Shown here one piece after another: positions 5,328 through 13,966 of a DNA stretch of 41,827 nucleotides. The position numbers were made by a program, and so were the translations under genes. The stretch comes from an uncultured Clostridia bacterium (GTDB taxonomy: Bacteria > Bacillota > Clostridia > Oscillospirales > Butyricicoccaceae), in contig CAMEZQ010000016.1 in NCBI GenBank assembly GCA_945947915.1, positions 1 through 41,827 of the forward strand, given 5' to 3'. The notes below the pieces were generated by a model. It did not search any database. It saw only the letters and a program-made list of their open reading frames with translations, and was not told the origin of the DNA. The number at the start of each line of letters is the position of its first letter. The first letter of the stretch is position 1.

Positions 5328-5810
5328 ATGCTGGAAAAATCGTATTACGACAGGGCTGATGCGATCATTGCATCGCATGGCGCTGTCCAGGCGGCATTGA
5401 TCCCGATCATCCAGGATATTCAGGCGGAATACAGGTATCTGCCGGCAGAACTGCTGGCCTATGTGGCCAAGCGTCTGAATATCAACGAGGCAAAGGCATA
5501 CGGTGTTGCCACTTTTTATGAAAATTTTTCCTTTGAACCCAAGGGAAAATATGTAATCAAAGTGTGTGACGGAACGGCTTGCCATGTCCGAAAATCCATT
5601 CCCGTATTGGAAACATTTTATAGAGTTCTTGGATTGAGCAAAGAGAAGCATACAACAGACGATATGCTGTTCACCGTGGAGACCGTTTCCTGCCTTGGCG
5701 CTTGTGGGTTAGCGCCCACGGTCATGGTCAATGAGGAGGTCCATCCCCGGATGACACCGGAAAAAGCGGAGGCGTTGATCAGCAGTTTGAGAGAGGAGAG
5801 CCAGGCATGA
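5328..5810 (+). CDS. hydC: [FeFe] hydrogenase NuoE-like subunit (HydC/HndA type)
   Basis: A 160-residue thioredoxin-fold [2Fe-2S] subunit homologous to the 24-kDa NuoE of complex I. The ATG at 5328 follows GGAGG by about 8 bases; a TTG at 5295 is in frame but lacks a site. The cluster ligands are C80 and C85 (CDGTAC) and C122 and C126 (CLGAC), the exact NuoE spacing pattern. The motif YGVATFYENFSFEPKGKY is typical. It carries electrons between the NuoF-like HydB and the catalytic HydA. The stop overlaps the next start (ATGA), so hydC-hydB are coupled. With hydB and hydA it forms a trimeric NAD-linked hydrogenase in the cytoplasm. Confidence 0.95.
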   Translation: MLEKSYYDRADAIIASHGAVQAALIPIIQDIQAEYRYLPAELLAYVAKRLNINEAKAYGVATFYENFSFEPKGKYVIKVCDGTACHVRKSIPVLETFYRVLGLSKEKHTTDDMLFTVETVSCLGACGLAPTVMVNEEVHPRMTPEKAEALISSLREESQA

Positions 5811-7687
5811 TCCAGACGAGAGAAGCGATGGATGCGCTGCGGCAGCAGGCAAGGGAAAAGCTGGAATCGTATGACTGCAGGATCCTGGTATGTTCGGGAA
5901 CCGGGTGTATCGCCACGGGTTCGGAAAGAATTTACGAAAAGTTCCTGGAGATCGTAAAGGACGTGCCGGGCGTAACGCTGGAGTTTGCGCCGCACGACAA
6001 GGATGCCCATATCGGCATTAAGAAGACCGGCTGCCAGGGCGTGTGTGAGCTGGGGCCGCTGGTGCGTATTCAGCGGGGCAAAGAGGTCGTACAGTACATC
6101 AAGGTCGCGCCGGAAGACTGCGAAGAGATCTTTGAGCGCACGGTCAGACACGGCGAGATCGTCGAACGGCTGCTGTACAGACAGAAAGGCGTTGCGTACC
6201 AGAGCCCCGAGGAGATCCCTTTTATTGCCAAGCAGACACGCATGCTGGTGGAGAATTTCGGAAAATATGATTCCGAGTCGCTGGAAGAATACGTCGCCGG
6301 CGGTGGATTCAAAGGACTGGAACGGGCTTTGTTTGAGATGCAGCCGGAAGATGTGATTGAGACCATCGACAGATCCGGCCTCCGTGGCCGCGGCGGCGGT
6401 GGATTCCCCACGGGCAAGAAATGGCGCCAGGTAGCTGCGCAGAGCGAGCCTGTCCGGTATGTGGTATGCAACGGCGACGAAGGTGACCCGGGCGCGTTTA
6501 TGGACGGTTCCGTAATGGAAGGCGATCCTTTCCGGCTGGTCGAGGGCATGATGATCGCCGCTTATGCAGTCGGCGCCCGTGACGGCTATATTTACGTCCG
6601 CGCCGAGTATCCCATGTCGGTCCGCAGACTGCGCCACGCCATTGAAGAGCTGGAAAAGCAGGGCCTGCTGGGCGATCATATCCTGGGGACCGAGTTTTCC
6701 TTCCGCCTGCATATCAACCGCGGCGCCGGCGCCTTTGTCTGCGGCGAAGGCTCGGCCCTGACGGCGTCCATCGAGGGCAAACGCGGCATGCCGCGCGTCA
6801 AGCCGCCGCGCACGGTGGAAAAGGGCCTTTGGGAAAAGCCGACGGTTTTGAACAACGTGGAGACCTTTGCCAACGTACCGAAGATCATTCAGAACGGCGC
6901 CGACTGGTACCGCAGTGTCGGCACGGAAAACAGCCCGGGCACAAAGACCTTTTCCCTAACCGGCGCGATCCAGAATACCGGTCTGATCGAAGTCCCTATG
7001 GGGACCACGCTGCGGGAGATCATCTTTGATATCGGCGGCGGCATCAAAGACGGCGGGGAGTTCAAAGCCGTGCAGATCGGCGGACCTTCGGGCGGCTGTC
7101 TGACGCAGGAGCATCTGGATGTTCCGCTGGATTTTGATTCGCTGAAGAAGCTGGGCGCCATGATCGGTTCGGGCGGCATGGTCGTCATGGACCAGCATAC
7201 CTGCATGGTCGAAGTGGCGCGCTTCTTTATGAACTTTACGCAGAATGAGAGCTGCGGCAAATGTGTACCCTGCCGTGAAGGCACCAAACGGATGCTGGAG
7301 ATCCTGGAACGCATCGTGGGCGGCCGCGGTACGATGGAGGATCTCGACATGCTGGAAACGCTGGCGTCGACCATTTCCGAAACGGCGCTGTGCGGCCTCG
7401 GTAAGAGCGCAGCACAGCCGGTCATGAGCACGCTGCATAATTTCCGGGACGAATACATAGCGCATGTGGTGGATAAAAAGTGTCCGGCCCACGCCTGCGC
7501 CGCCATGCGCCGCTTTGTCATCAGCGCCGACCGCTGCAAGGGATGTTCCAAATGCGCCAGGAACTGCCCGGCAGACGCCATCAGCGGCGTCGTCCGTTCG
7601 CCTTTCCGCATAGATCCGGAGAAATGTATCCGCTGCGGCGCCTGCGAAAGTGCCTGCGCCTTTGGCGCCATCCATATTGAATGGTAG
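5807..7687 (+). CDS. hydB: [FeFe] hydrogenase NuoF-like subunit (HydB/HndC type), NADH and FMN site
   Basis: A 626-residue protein. The N-terminus (1-110) is a [2Fe-2S] thioredoxin-like domain with C29, C34, C76 and C80. The NuoF core follows: GRGGGGFPTGKKW near 194-206 and GDEGDPGAF bind NADH and FMN, and ESCGKCVPCREGT near 480 holds the N3-type [4Fe-4S] cluster. The last 55 residues are a 2x[4Fe-4S] ferredoxin domain (CKGCSKCARNCP and CIRCGACESAC). This domain set is that of HydB of electron-bifurcating hydrogenases, which couple NAD(H) and ferredoxin to H2. Coupling to ferredoxin is known for the family but cannot be proved from sequence alone. It overlaps hydC by 4 bases and lies 13 bases before hydA. 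Confidence 0.95.
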   Translation: MIQTREAMDALRQQAREKLESYDCRILVCSGTGCIATGSERIYEKFLEIVKDVPGVTLEFAPHDKDAHIGIKKTGCQGVCELGPLVRIQRGKEVVQYIKVAPEDCEEIFERTVRHGEIVERLLYRQKGVAYQSPEEIPFIAKQTRMLVENFGKYDSESLEEYVAGGGFKGLERALFEMQPEDVIETIDRSGLRGRGGGGFPTGKKWRQVAAQSEPVRYVVCNGDEGDPGAFMDGSVMEGDPFRLVEGMMIAAYAVGARDGYIYVRAEYPMSVRRLRHAIEELEKQGLLGDHILGTEFSFRLHINRGAGAFVCGEGSALTASIEGKRGMPRVKPPRTVEKGLWEKPTVLNNVETFANVPKIIQNGADWYRSVGTENSPGTKTFSLTGAIQNTGLIEVPMGTTLREIIFDIGGGIKDGGEFKAVQIGGPSGGCLTQEHLDVPLDFDSLKKLGAMIGSGGMVVMDQHTCMVEVARFFMNFTQNESCGKCVPCREGTKRMLEILERIVGGRGTMEDLDMLETLASTISETALCGLGKSAAQPVMSTLHNFRDEYIAHVVDKKCPAHACAAMRRFVISADRCKGCSKCARNCPADAISGVVRSPFRIDPEKCIRCGACESACAFGAIHIEW

Positions 7688-7700
7688 GAGGAGAAGCAAG

Positions 7701-9395
7701 ATGCGTTATATGACGATCAACAACAGAAGAGTGGAGTTCAGCGACGAAAAAAATGTTCTGGCGGTCATTCGCAGCGCCGGTATCGATCTGCCGACCTTCT
7801 GCTATCATTCGGAGCTTTCCACATACGGCGCCTGCCGCATGTGCGTGGTTGAAGACGACCGGGGCAGGATCTTTACTTCCTGCTCGGAACCGCCCCGGGA
7901 CGGTATGGTGATCTATACCAACACCCAGCGGCTGCAGCAGCACCGGCGTATGATCCTGGAGCTGCTGCTGGCTTCGCACTGCCGGGACTGCACGACCTGC
8001 GTTGTCAACGGCGACTGTACGCTGCAGAAGCTGGCCAAAAGACTGGGCGTCCGGCAGGTGCGTTTTGAAAACACCAGAAAAGAACTGCCCATGGATACCA
8101 CTTCGCCCAGCATCGTTCTGAACCCCAACAAATGCATCCTGTGCGGCGACTGCGTCCGCACCTGCGACGAGATCCAGGGGCTGGGGATCCTGGATTTCGC
8201 CTACCGCGGATCCAAAGCCATCGTGGCGCCGGCCTTTGGCAAAAAGCTGCGGGAAACACAATGCGTCGGATGCGGACAGTGCCGCATCGTGTGCCCGACC
8301 GGCGCCATTACGGTCAAATACGACGTTGAAGCCGTATGGGAAGCCATCGGCGACCCCAAAAAGCGCGTGGTGGCACAGATCGCGCCGGCCGTGCGTGTGG
8401 CCATCGGTGATAAATTCGGGATCGCCAAGGGTGAAAATGCGCTGGGCCGGCTGGTGACGGCGCTGCGCCGCATCGGCTTTGACGAAGTTTACGATACCAA
8501 TTTCGGCGCCGACCTGACCGTTATGGAGGAAAGCCAGGAATTTCTGGAACGTCTGGAGTCGGGAGAGAACCTGCCGCTGCTGACCTCCTGCTGCCCCGGC
8601 TGGGTCAAATTCTGCGAGGAACGCTATCCGGAATTCCGCGGCAACGTTTCCACCTGCCGAAGCCCGATGCAGATGGTGGGCGCCGTGCTGAAGGAAGAAG
8701 CCCGCGTGCATCCCGATCCCGACGGCAGGGAGACCGTCGTTGTGGCCATCATGCCCTGCACGGCCAAAAAGGCGGAGATCCGGCGGCCGGAGCATTTCAC
8801 CGACGGCGTCCAGGATGTGGACTACGTCATCACGACGGCCGAGCTGACCAGCATGATCCAGGAGGCCGGCATCGATCTGGCCGCCCTGGAGGAACAGGCG
8901 CTGGACATGCCCTTTGGCATCGCCTCGGGCGCCGGTGCGATTTTCGGCGTCACGGGCGGTGTTACGGAAGCTGTTCTGCGCCGGCTGGTGGGCAGCAGCC
9001 GCAGCGAAGTGCTGGAACAGATCAGCTTTACCGGCGTGCGCGGCATGGAGGGCATCAAGGAGACCGTGATCGACTATAAAGGCAGAGAGCTTCACATTGC
9101 CGTTGTCAACGGCCTGCGCAACGCGGCAGCCGTGCTGGACCGCGTCAAGGCAGGGGAGAGCCGGTATGATTTCATCGAGATCATGGCCTGCAAAAACGGC
9201 TGTATCGCCGGCGGCGGGCAGCCCTTCCCGGTGGTGGTTTCCACGAAGGAAGCGCGCCAGAAGGGGCTTTACAAGATCGACCGCACCTCGCAGATCAAGC
9301 TGTCCAACGAGAATCCGCTGATCAAGCAGGCATATAACGGTATTCTGAAAGGCAAAGAGCATAAGCTCCTGCATAATACCCACGGCGCACATTGA
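7701..9395 (+). CDS. hydA: [FeFe] hydrogenase catalytic subunit (HydA type)
   Basis: A 564-residue catalytic subunit; ATG 7701 follows GGAGGAG. Domains in order: plant-type [2Fe-2S] (C34, C45, C48, C61); His-ligated [4Fe-4S] (H93, C97, C100, C106); 2x[4Fe-4S] (CILCGDCVRTC near 145 and CVGCGQCRIVC near 190); then the H-cluster domain with TSCCPGW (near 294), MPCTAKKAE (near 352) and MACKNGCIAGGGQP (near 495). These hold the active-site 2Fe subcluster and its bridging [4Fe-4S]. The third motif reads MACKNGC where clostridial CpI has MACPGGC; the ligand cysteines are kept. The HydEFG maturases needed to build the H-cluster are not in the window. It ends the operon before a strong terminator. Confidence 0.96.
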   Translation: MRYMTINNRRVEFSDEKNVLAVIRSAGIDLPTFCYHSELSTYGACRMCVVEDDRGRIFTSCSEPPRDGMVIYTNTQRLQQHRRMILELLLASHCRDCTTCVVNGDCTLQKLAKRLGVRQVRFENTRKELPMDTTSPSIVLNPNKCILCGDCVRTCDEIQGLGILDFAYRGSKAIVAPAFGKKLRETQCVGCGQCRIVCPTGAITVKYDVEAVWEAIGDPKKRVVAQIAPAVRVAIGDKFGIAKGENALGRLVTALRRIGFDEVYDTNFGADLTVMEESQEFLERLESGENLPLLTSCCPGWVKFCEERYPEFRGNVSTCRSPMQMVGAVLKEEARVHPDPDGRETVVVAIMPCTAKKAEIRRPEHFTDGVQDVDYVITTAELTSMIQEAGIDLAALEEQALDMPFGIASGAGAIFGVTGGVTEAVLRRLVGSSRSEVLEQISFTGVRGMEGIKETVIDYKGRELHIAVVNGLRNAAAVLDRVKAGESRYDFIEIMACKNGCIAGGGQPFPVVVSTKEARQKGLYKIDRTSQIKLSNENPLIKQAYNGILKGKEHKLLHNTHGAH

Positions 9396-9417
9396 TTTTG
9401 GCCCGTTTAACAGATCA

Positions 9418-9456
9418 CAGAAAAGGCATGGCATTCGGCCATGCCTTTTCTGCCTG
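9418..9456 (+). terminator. Terminator of the hydrogenase operon
   Basis: A 14-bp stem CAGAAAAGGCATGG with CCATGCCTTTTCTG, 22 bases after the hydA stop. The T run lies inside the stem, so it may work in either direction. Confidence 0.75.
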
Positions 9457-9557
9457 CCGAAGCCGGGGAAGAAGGTTGCGCTTTTATTCCGGGTGATGTA
9501 AAATGAACAAAAAAGGGCGGCTGAAAAGCGCCCGGTATTCCTGTAAGGAGAATAAAG

Positions 9558-11162
9558 ATGTTTGAATTTGGTTCTTATCCCTACGCCTCCCGCCGCTTTG
9601 TCAAGTATGCGGTCAACGGCATGTGCGCCACGTCCCATCATCTGGCGGCCCAGGCCGGCGTCGATGTGATGAAAAAGGGCGGCAACGCCTTTGACGCGGC
9701 CATTGCGGCGGCTTCCTGTCTGACCGTGCTGGAGCCCCAGTCCAACGGCATCGGCAGCGACGCCTTTGCCATCATCTGGCACAAGGGCAAGCTCTACGGC
9801 CTCAATTCCAGCGGCTTTATGGGCAAGAGCTTCAGCCTGGAAGCCATGCGCCGCAAGGGGCATGAAAAGATGCCCATTTACGGCTTCGGCTCGGTGACTG
9901 TGCCCGGCGCGCCGGCGGCCTGGGCGGCCGTCAACCAGCGCTTCGGCCGTCTGCCGCTGACCGACGTTCTGGCGCCGGCCATCGGCTATGCTGAAAACGG
10001 CCAGGCCTGCACCCAGGGCCTGCACGATATGATGACCCTGTTTTCCGGCCGCCTGAAGGATCAGCTGTCGGGCGCCCCCGAATGCCAGGCGTGGTTTGAC
10101 TGCTTCATGCCCGAAGGCCGTGTGCCGGAGGTCGGGGAGATCTACCGCAATCCCGATCAGGCCGCCACGCTGCGTGAGATCGCCGAGACCAACGCCGAGA
10201 GCTTCTACCGCGGCCGGCTGGCCGAGCAGATCGACGCCTATTCCAACAAATTCGGCGGCTGGATCCACAAGGAGGATCTGGAAGCCTTCCATCCCGAATG
10301 GGTCGATCCCGTTTCGGTCAACTACCGCGGCTACGACGTCTGGGAGCTGCCGCCCAACGGACAGGGCATCGTGGCGCTGATGGCCCTCAATATCCTCAGA
10401 AACTTTGAGCCTTCCCGGGACGACGTGGCCAGCTTCCACCGGGAGATCGAAGCCCTCAAGCTGGCCTTTGCCGACGGCCAGCGCTATATCGCCGATCCCC
10501 GGAACATGGAGGTATCGGTACAGGATCTTCTGTCGCCGGCTTACGGCGTCGACCGCGCCAGGCTGATCGGCGACCGCGCCATCCTGCCCACCTGCGGCAA
10601 GCCGACAGCCTCGGGCACTGTGTATATGTGCGCCGCCGACGGTGAGGGCAATATGATCTCCTTCATTCAGAGCAACTTCAGAGGCTTCGGCTCGGGCGTC
10701 GTCATTCCCGGCACCGGCATCGGCCTGCAGAACCGCGGCCTGGGCTTCAGCCTGGATCCCGCCAGCCCCAACTGCGCCGCTCCCGGCCGGCGTCCCTACC
10801 ATACCATTATTCCCGGTTTCCTCACCCGGGGCAAAGAGGCCGTCGGCCCCTTCGGCGTCATGGGCGGCTTTATGCAGCCCCAGGGCCACCTGCAGGTCAT
10901 GCTCGATTACATCGACAAGGGTCTCAACCCCCAGGCCTGCCTGGACGCGCCCCGCTGGCAGTGGACCGAGGGCAAGAAGGTCTCCTTCGAGCCGGCCTTC
11001 CCCGAATATATCATCGACGCCCTCAAGGCCCGGGGCCACGAGATCGCCATCGAGCTCAATCCCGGCAGCTTCGGCCGCGGCCAGATCATCTTCAACACCG
11101 GCAAGGGCACGCTGATGGGCGCCACCGAGCCGCGCTGCGAAGGCGCTGTTCAGGCCTGGTAA
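9558..11162 (+). CDS. Gamma-glutamyltransferase-family Ntn hydrolase (YwrD-like)
   Basis: A 534-residue protein with AAGGAG 9 bases before its ATG. Family landmarks include GGNAFDAAIAAASCLTVLEP near the N-terminus and the C-terminal GFGSGVVIPGTGIGLQNRG. The self-processing site reads ASGTVYMCAADGEGN, with T354 at the place of the catalytic Thr that becomes the new N-terminus of the small subunit. There is no signal peptide, so unlike secreted GGTs it is probably cytoplasmic, as for Bacillus YwrD. Members may act on glutathione or other gamma-glutamyl or acyl amides; the substrate cannot be assigned. It stands alone, with terminators on both sides. Confidence 0.88.
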   Translation: MFEFGSYPYASRRFVKYAVNGMCATSHHLAAQAGVDVMKKGGNAFDAAIAAASCLTVLEPQSNGIGSDAFAIIWHKGKLYGLNSSGFMGKSFSLEAMRRKGHEKMPIYGFGSVTVPGAPAAWAAVNQRFGRLPLTDVLAPAIGYAENGQACTQGLHDMMTLFSGRLKDQLSGAPECQAWFDCFMPEGRVPEVGEIYRNPDQAATLREIAETNAESFYRGRLAEQIDAYSNKFGGWIHKEDLEAFHPEWVDPVSVNYRGYDVWELPPNGQGIVALMALNILRNFEPSRDDVASFHREIEALKLAFADGQRYIADPRNMEVSVQDLLSPAYGVDRARLIGDRAILPTCGKPTASGTVYMCAADGEGNMISFIQSNFRGFGSGVVIPGTGIGLQNRGLGFSLDPASPNCAAPGRRPYHTIIPGFLTRGKEAVGPFGVMGGFMQPQGHLQVMLDYIDKGLNPQACLDAPRWQWTEGKKVSFEPAFPEYIIDALKARGHEIAIELNPGSFGRGQIIFNTGKGTLMGATEPRCEGAVQAW

Positions 11163-11191
11163 TGGCTGGAATAATCAGATAGCAATGCTGT

Positions 11192-11230
11192 AAAAAGCGT
11201 CCCGCCGGGGGTCCGGCGGGACGCTTTTTT
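11192..11230 (+). terminator. Terminator after the GGT-family gene
   Basis: A very stable stem, AAAAAGCGTCCCGCCGG with CCGGCGGGACGCTTTTT and a tail of six T residues. It is near-symmetric and may also stop leftward transcription from the ABC operon, which ends at 11258. Confidence 0.9.
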
Positions 11231-11257
11231 GCTGGGCGTATCATCTGGAATATCGGG

Positions 11258-12658
11258 TCATGGCAGGGCGACGGTGAGCACGGGCAGGCTGTCTGCCGGA
11301 TTCAGAGTGTCGAGGGAGACCCGCTGGTTATAGGCATACAGGGAACCGTCATCCGATCCGTTCAGGTCGAGGCCGCAGCGCGCGGCGTAGGCCAGCCCGG
11401 TCTGGTCAAAAACAAGAAAATAAAAATTGCAGCTGTTATAGTGATCGTCGGCATAGACGATGGCCAGACGGCCGTCCCCATAGGCGTATTCCAGGACATT
11501 CCACCGATAGAGATACTGGCTGTTCAGGATGGGATCATAGCTGCCTTCGATGGTCTTTTGATAGCGGCCGTCGGCGTCGGCGGTCAGCAGCAGCAGATGC
11601 TGATCGTAGAAGCTGAGCAGGATATTGCCCCGCTGCACCAGCATATCGCAGTCATAGTCGGATGATTCCGCGACCTTATATTGCTGCCGCACCGTCATGG
11701 CGGGCAGGTCATAGACGGTCAGCATCCGGCCATCAGGCGTATTGGCCAGCAGAAACAGGGCAGTTTCATCCGGGTCGGTCTGCAGATCCAGCACCTCGAT
11801 GTCATCGGCCAGCGGGACGGCCAGACGGATGGGGTGGTCGGGGTCGGCCGACCGGACATCCAGGCCGCTGCCGGTCAGCGGACAGACGAAGATGCCGTAG
11901 CCATCCGGCAGATGGCTGGTATCGATGACCGTGCCCTGCGTGGTATGACTGCCGAAGGTGAAGTAATAACCCCCCTCGGTATAGGCCGACAGAGCATTGA
12001 AATAGAAGCCGCTGTCTTCCACAGTGGCGCTTTCGACATCGGTGACATTGCCCGAGGCATCCCGGGTGACCGTCACTTTTACCTGATGCTGGGGCAGCAC
12101 CGGAATACGCAGCCAGTCGCTGAAGATCTTCTGCTCTTCCTCCGATACAAAAAGCCGGCGGATGTTGTTGCTCCGGGAGGGCAGCAGAATGTCGCAGGAG
12201 ATGAGATAATTTTCGTAAAAGTCGGCCAGATGATAGACCCTGGTGCGGGTCTCACCGGCCGGTGTTTCCTCGGCCAGCGCCAGCGCCGGGCGCAGCATAT
12301 ACTGGGTGCATTGTTCCTCCAGGTCGATATTGCCGGTAGAGGAGGCGCCCACATCGGTGACGACGCTCAGATCGAACCAGGGGCCTTGCAGGGAGCTGCG
12401 GCTGGGATCTTGGCCGGTAAACCAGCTTTCGGTTTGGGTGCTGCCGCCGAAGGTGTGGCGGACATCCCAGTAGAGATGAGAATCCATCGTGGCGCGCAGG
12501 GTGACGGCTGTGCCGTGGGCGGCTGCGGGATCGCCCTGGATGGGGTTCTCGATAAAGGCCACATCATTGGCTTCGGCCTGCAGCCGGGTCTGCAGAATGG
12601 GCAGGCAGATCAGGGCGGCAGCCAGCAGGATACAGAAAAGCGCAAAGCGTGTTTTCAT
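11258..12658 (-). CDS. Exported protein of the GntR-ABC operon, function unknown
   Basis: A 466-residue protein; ATG 12658 follows AAAGGAG, which lies over the end of the ATPase gene. The N-terminus is basic followed by a hydrophobic segment (FALFCILLAAALICLPILQ), a signal peptide or membrane anchor without a lipobox. The mature part has no family I can name; it is rich in short strand-like units with SW, GY and DG turns (for example SYDPILNSQYLYRWNVLEYA and DGRLAIVYADDHYNS), suggesting a beta-propeller-like outer domain. It is the last gene of the operon, 4 bases after the ABC ATPase, so it probably works with that transporter outside the membrane. Confidence 0.75.
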   Translation of the reverse strand: MKTRFALFCILLAAALICLPILQTRLQAEANDVAFIENPIQGDPAAAHGTAVTLRATMDSHLYWDVRHTFGGSTQTESWFTGQDPSRSSLQGPWFDLSVVTDVGASSTGNIDLEEQCTQYMLRPALALAEETPAGETRTRVYHLADFYENYLISCDILLPSRSNNIRRLFVSEEEQKIFSDWLRIPVLPQHQVKVTVTRDASGNVTDVESATVEDSGFYFNALSAYTEGGYYFTFGSHTTQGTVIDTSHLPDGYGIFVCPLTGSGLDVRSADPDHPIRLAVPLADDIEVLDLQTDPDETALFLLANTPDGRMLTVYDLPAMTVRQQYKVAESSDYDCDMLVQRGNILLSFYDQHLLLLTADADGRYQKTIEGSYDPILNSQYLYRWNVLEYAYGDGRLAIVYADDHYNSCNFYFLVFDQTGLAYAARCGLDLNGSDDGSLYAYNQRVSLDTLNPADSLPVLTVALP

Positions 12659-12662
12659 AGGC

Positions 12663-13433
12663 TTACTCCTTTGACGCGTCTGCTTCATCCGGGGCGCCCT
12701 CCGCTTCGGCAGAGCCGGTGCGAAACAGGGCGTCGCGGGCACGGGAGGGCTGATAGTGGTAGGTCTCCTTGATGAAGGCCGACAGGGTGCGGCCCTCGTC
12801 TTCCAGCGCGTCCGCCTGCACGTCGGCGGCCACCGTGCCGTCTTTGAGCACCACAGCGCGGGAGATGAAGTTTTCCACCTCGTCGATGAGATGGGTGGAC
12901 AGCACCAGGGTCTCCGACGGCTCCAGCAGCCCCAGCAGGACCTTGTAAAAATCCTCGCGGTTGAAAATATCGTTGCCGGCGAAGGGTTCATCCAGCAGGA
13001 TGTAGTCGGCGCCCTGGGACAGGGCCAGAATGACTTCAAACTGGTTTTTCTGTCCGGTGGAGAGGGTGCGCAGCAGACGGCGGCGGGGCAGGGCGAAAAA
13101 GTCCATCAGCAGCCGGAATCGCCGGTCGGAGAAGGCAGGGAAGTGGAGTCTGTAAAATTCCCGGTGGTCTTCAGCCGTCAGATTGGGGAAAAAGGAATGT
13201 TCGCTGGTACCGAAGGAGAGGCGGGCGATGTTTTTGCGGTCGATGGGGCAGCCGTCCAGCGTGATGCGGCCGTCGTAGCGCAGCAGCTGCGGGATGCATT
13301 TGAGCAGCGTGGTCTTGCCGGCGCCGTTGCTGCCGAAAAGGCCGACGATCTCGCCGCTGCCGATGGTCAGATCGACCGTCTTCAGGGCTGTCCGGCCATT
13401 ATAGCTTTTGTGCAGGTTCTGGATCTCCAACAT
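12663..13433 (-). CDS. ABC transporter ATPase (YtrB-like)
   Basis: A 256-residue ATPase. Walker A GSNGAGKTT is at 35-42, the signature is LSTGQ (a variant of LSGGQ), Walker B is YILLDEPFAG, and the switch His is in STHLIDEVENF. The opening MLEIQNLHKSYNGRTALKTV is typical of YtrB/CcmA-like ATPases that pair with GntR-regulated multi-TM permeases. Its ATG overlaps the stop of the preceding permease gene as TGATG. The transported substrate is unknown; related Firmicutes operons respond to cell-wall stress. Confidence 0.93.
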   Translation of the reverse strand: MLEIQNLHKSYNGRTALKTVDLTIGSGEIVGLFGSNGAGKTTLLKCIPQLLRYDGRITLDGCPIDRKNIARLSFGTSEHSFFPNLTAEDHREFYRLHFPAFSDRRFRLLMDFFALPRRRLLRTLSTGQKNQFEVILALSQGADYILLDEPFAGNDIFNREDFYKVLLGLLEPSETLVLSTHLIDEVENFISRAVVLKDGTVAADVQADALEDEGRTLSAFIKETYHYQPSRARDALFRTGSAEAEGAPDEADASKE

Positions 13434-13966
13434 CAGAGGATACCTCCCGTCAATTCGTCAAACAAGATGCGCAGCTGATCCGGGGAGACCGAGCCTTCCG
13501 GCGCTGCGGCCAGATAGAAAAGATAATAGAGCATCAGCAGGCCAAAGCCCAGCAGCAGAGCCAGCAGCGCGGCGGCCGCCGGCACGGCCAGACAGCGGCG
13601 GTGCAGTTCCCACCGGTCGGGCAGCCGACGCATGGTGTAGATGCTGCGGCCGTCCTGCCAGTGCTGAAAATAGAACCAGGCCGCCAGAAGGGGCATCGAC
13701 AGGGCAATGGCAGGGAAAAGCACCAGCCAGCCCGGCGCGACGGCGTGATAAGCGGGCATCATCATGCCCGGCTGATAGACGCGGACGCCGTCGACGACGG
13801 TAAAAAGATAATCGCGCTGGGAGAGGATCTGCAGGGGTGCGCCCAGGCTGAGCAGAAAAGCCGCGATGAAAGCGGCCAGCAGCCACCGGCCGATGAGGAC
13901 GCTGTTCATGCCGACGGGCAGAAAGCTGCGGCTGCGCGCGGTCCATCGTTCCATCAATCGGCGCAT
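13433..13966 (-). CDS. Membrane subunit of the GntR-regulated ABC transporter (small)
   Basis: A 177-residue protein with about three hydrophobic segments: WLLAAFIAAFLLSLGAPLQI, a second around LVLFPAIALSMPLLAAWFYF, and VPAAAALLALLLGFGLLMLY. It overlaps the upstream permease gene by 13 bases and the ATPase start by the TGATG junction. I do not recognise a named family. Position and topology make it a second membrane subunit or accessory membrane protein of the transporter. Confidence 0.8.
   Translation of the reverse strand: MRRLMERWTARSRSFLPVGMNSVLIGRWLLAAFIAAFLLSLGAPLQILSQRDYLFTVVDGVRVYQPGMMMPAYHAVAPGWLVLFPAIALSMPLLAAWFYFQHWQDGRSIYTMRRLPDRWELHRRCLAVPAAAALLALLLGFGLLMLYYLFYLAAAPEGSVSPDQLRILFDELTGGIL

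Noticed and set aside
7581-11039. A 1152-codon open frame on the minus strand opposite hydB, hydA and the GGT-family gene
   Set aside because: It is antisense to three clear genes, has no family resemblance or ribosome site, and arises because GC-rich codon bias keeps stops out of the opposite strand.
11681-12772. Plus-strand frame of 363 codons opposite the ABC operon
   Set aside because: Shadow frame; Gln/Gly/Ala-rich translation typical of reverse reading of GC-rich genes.
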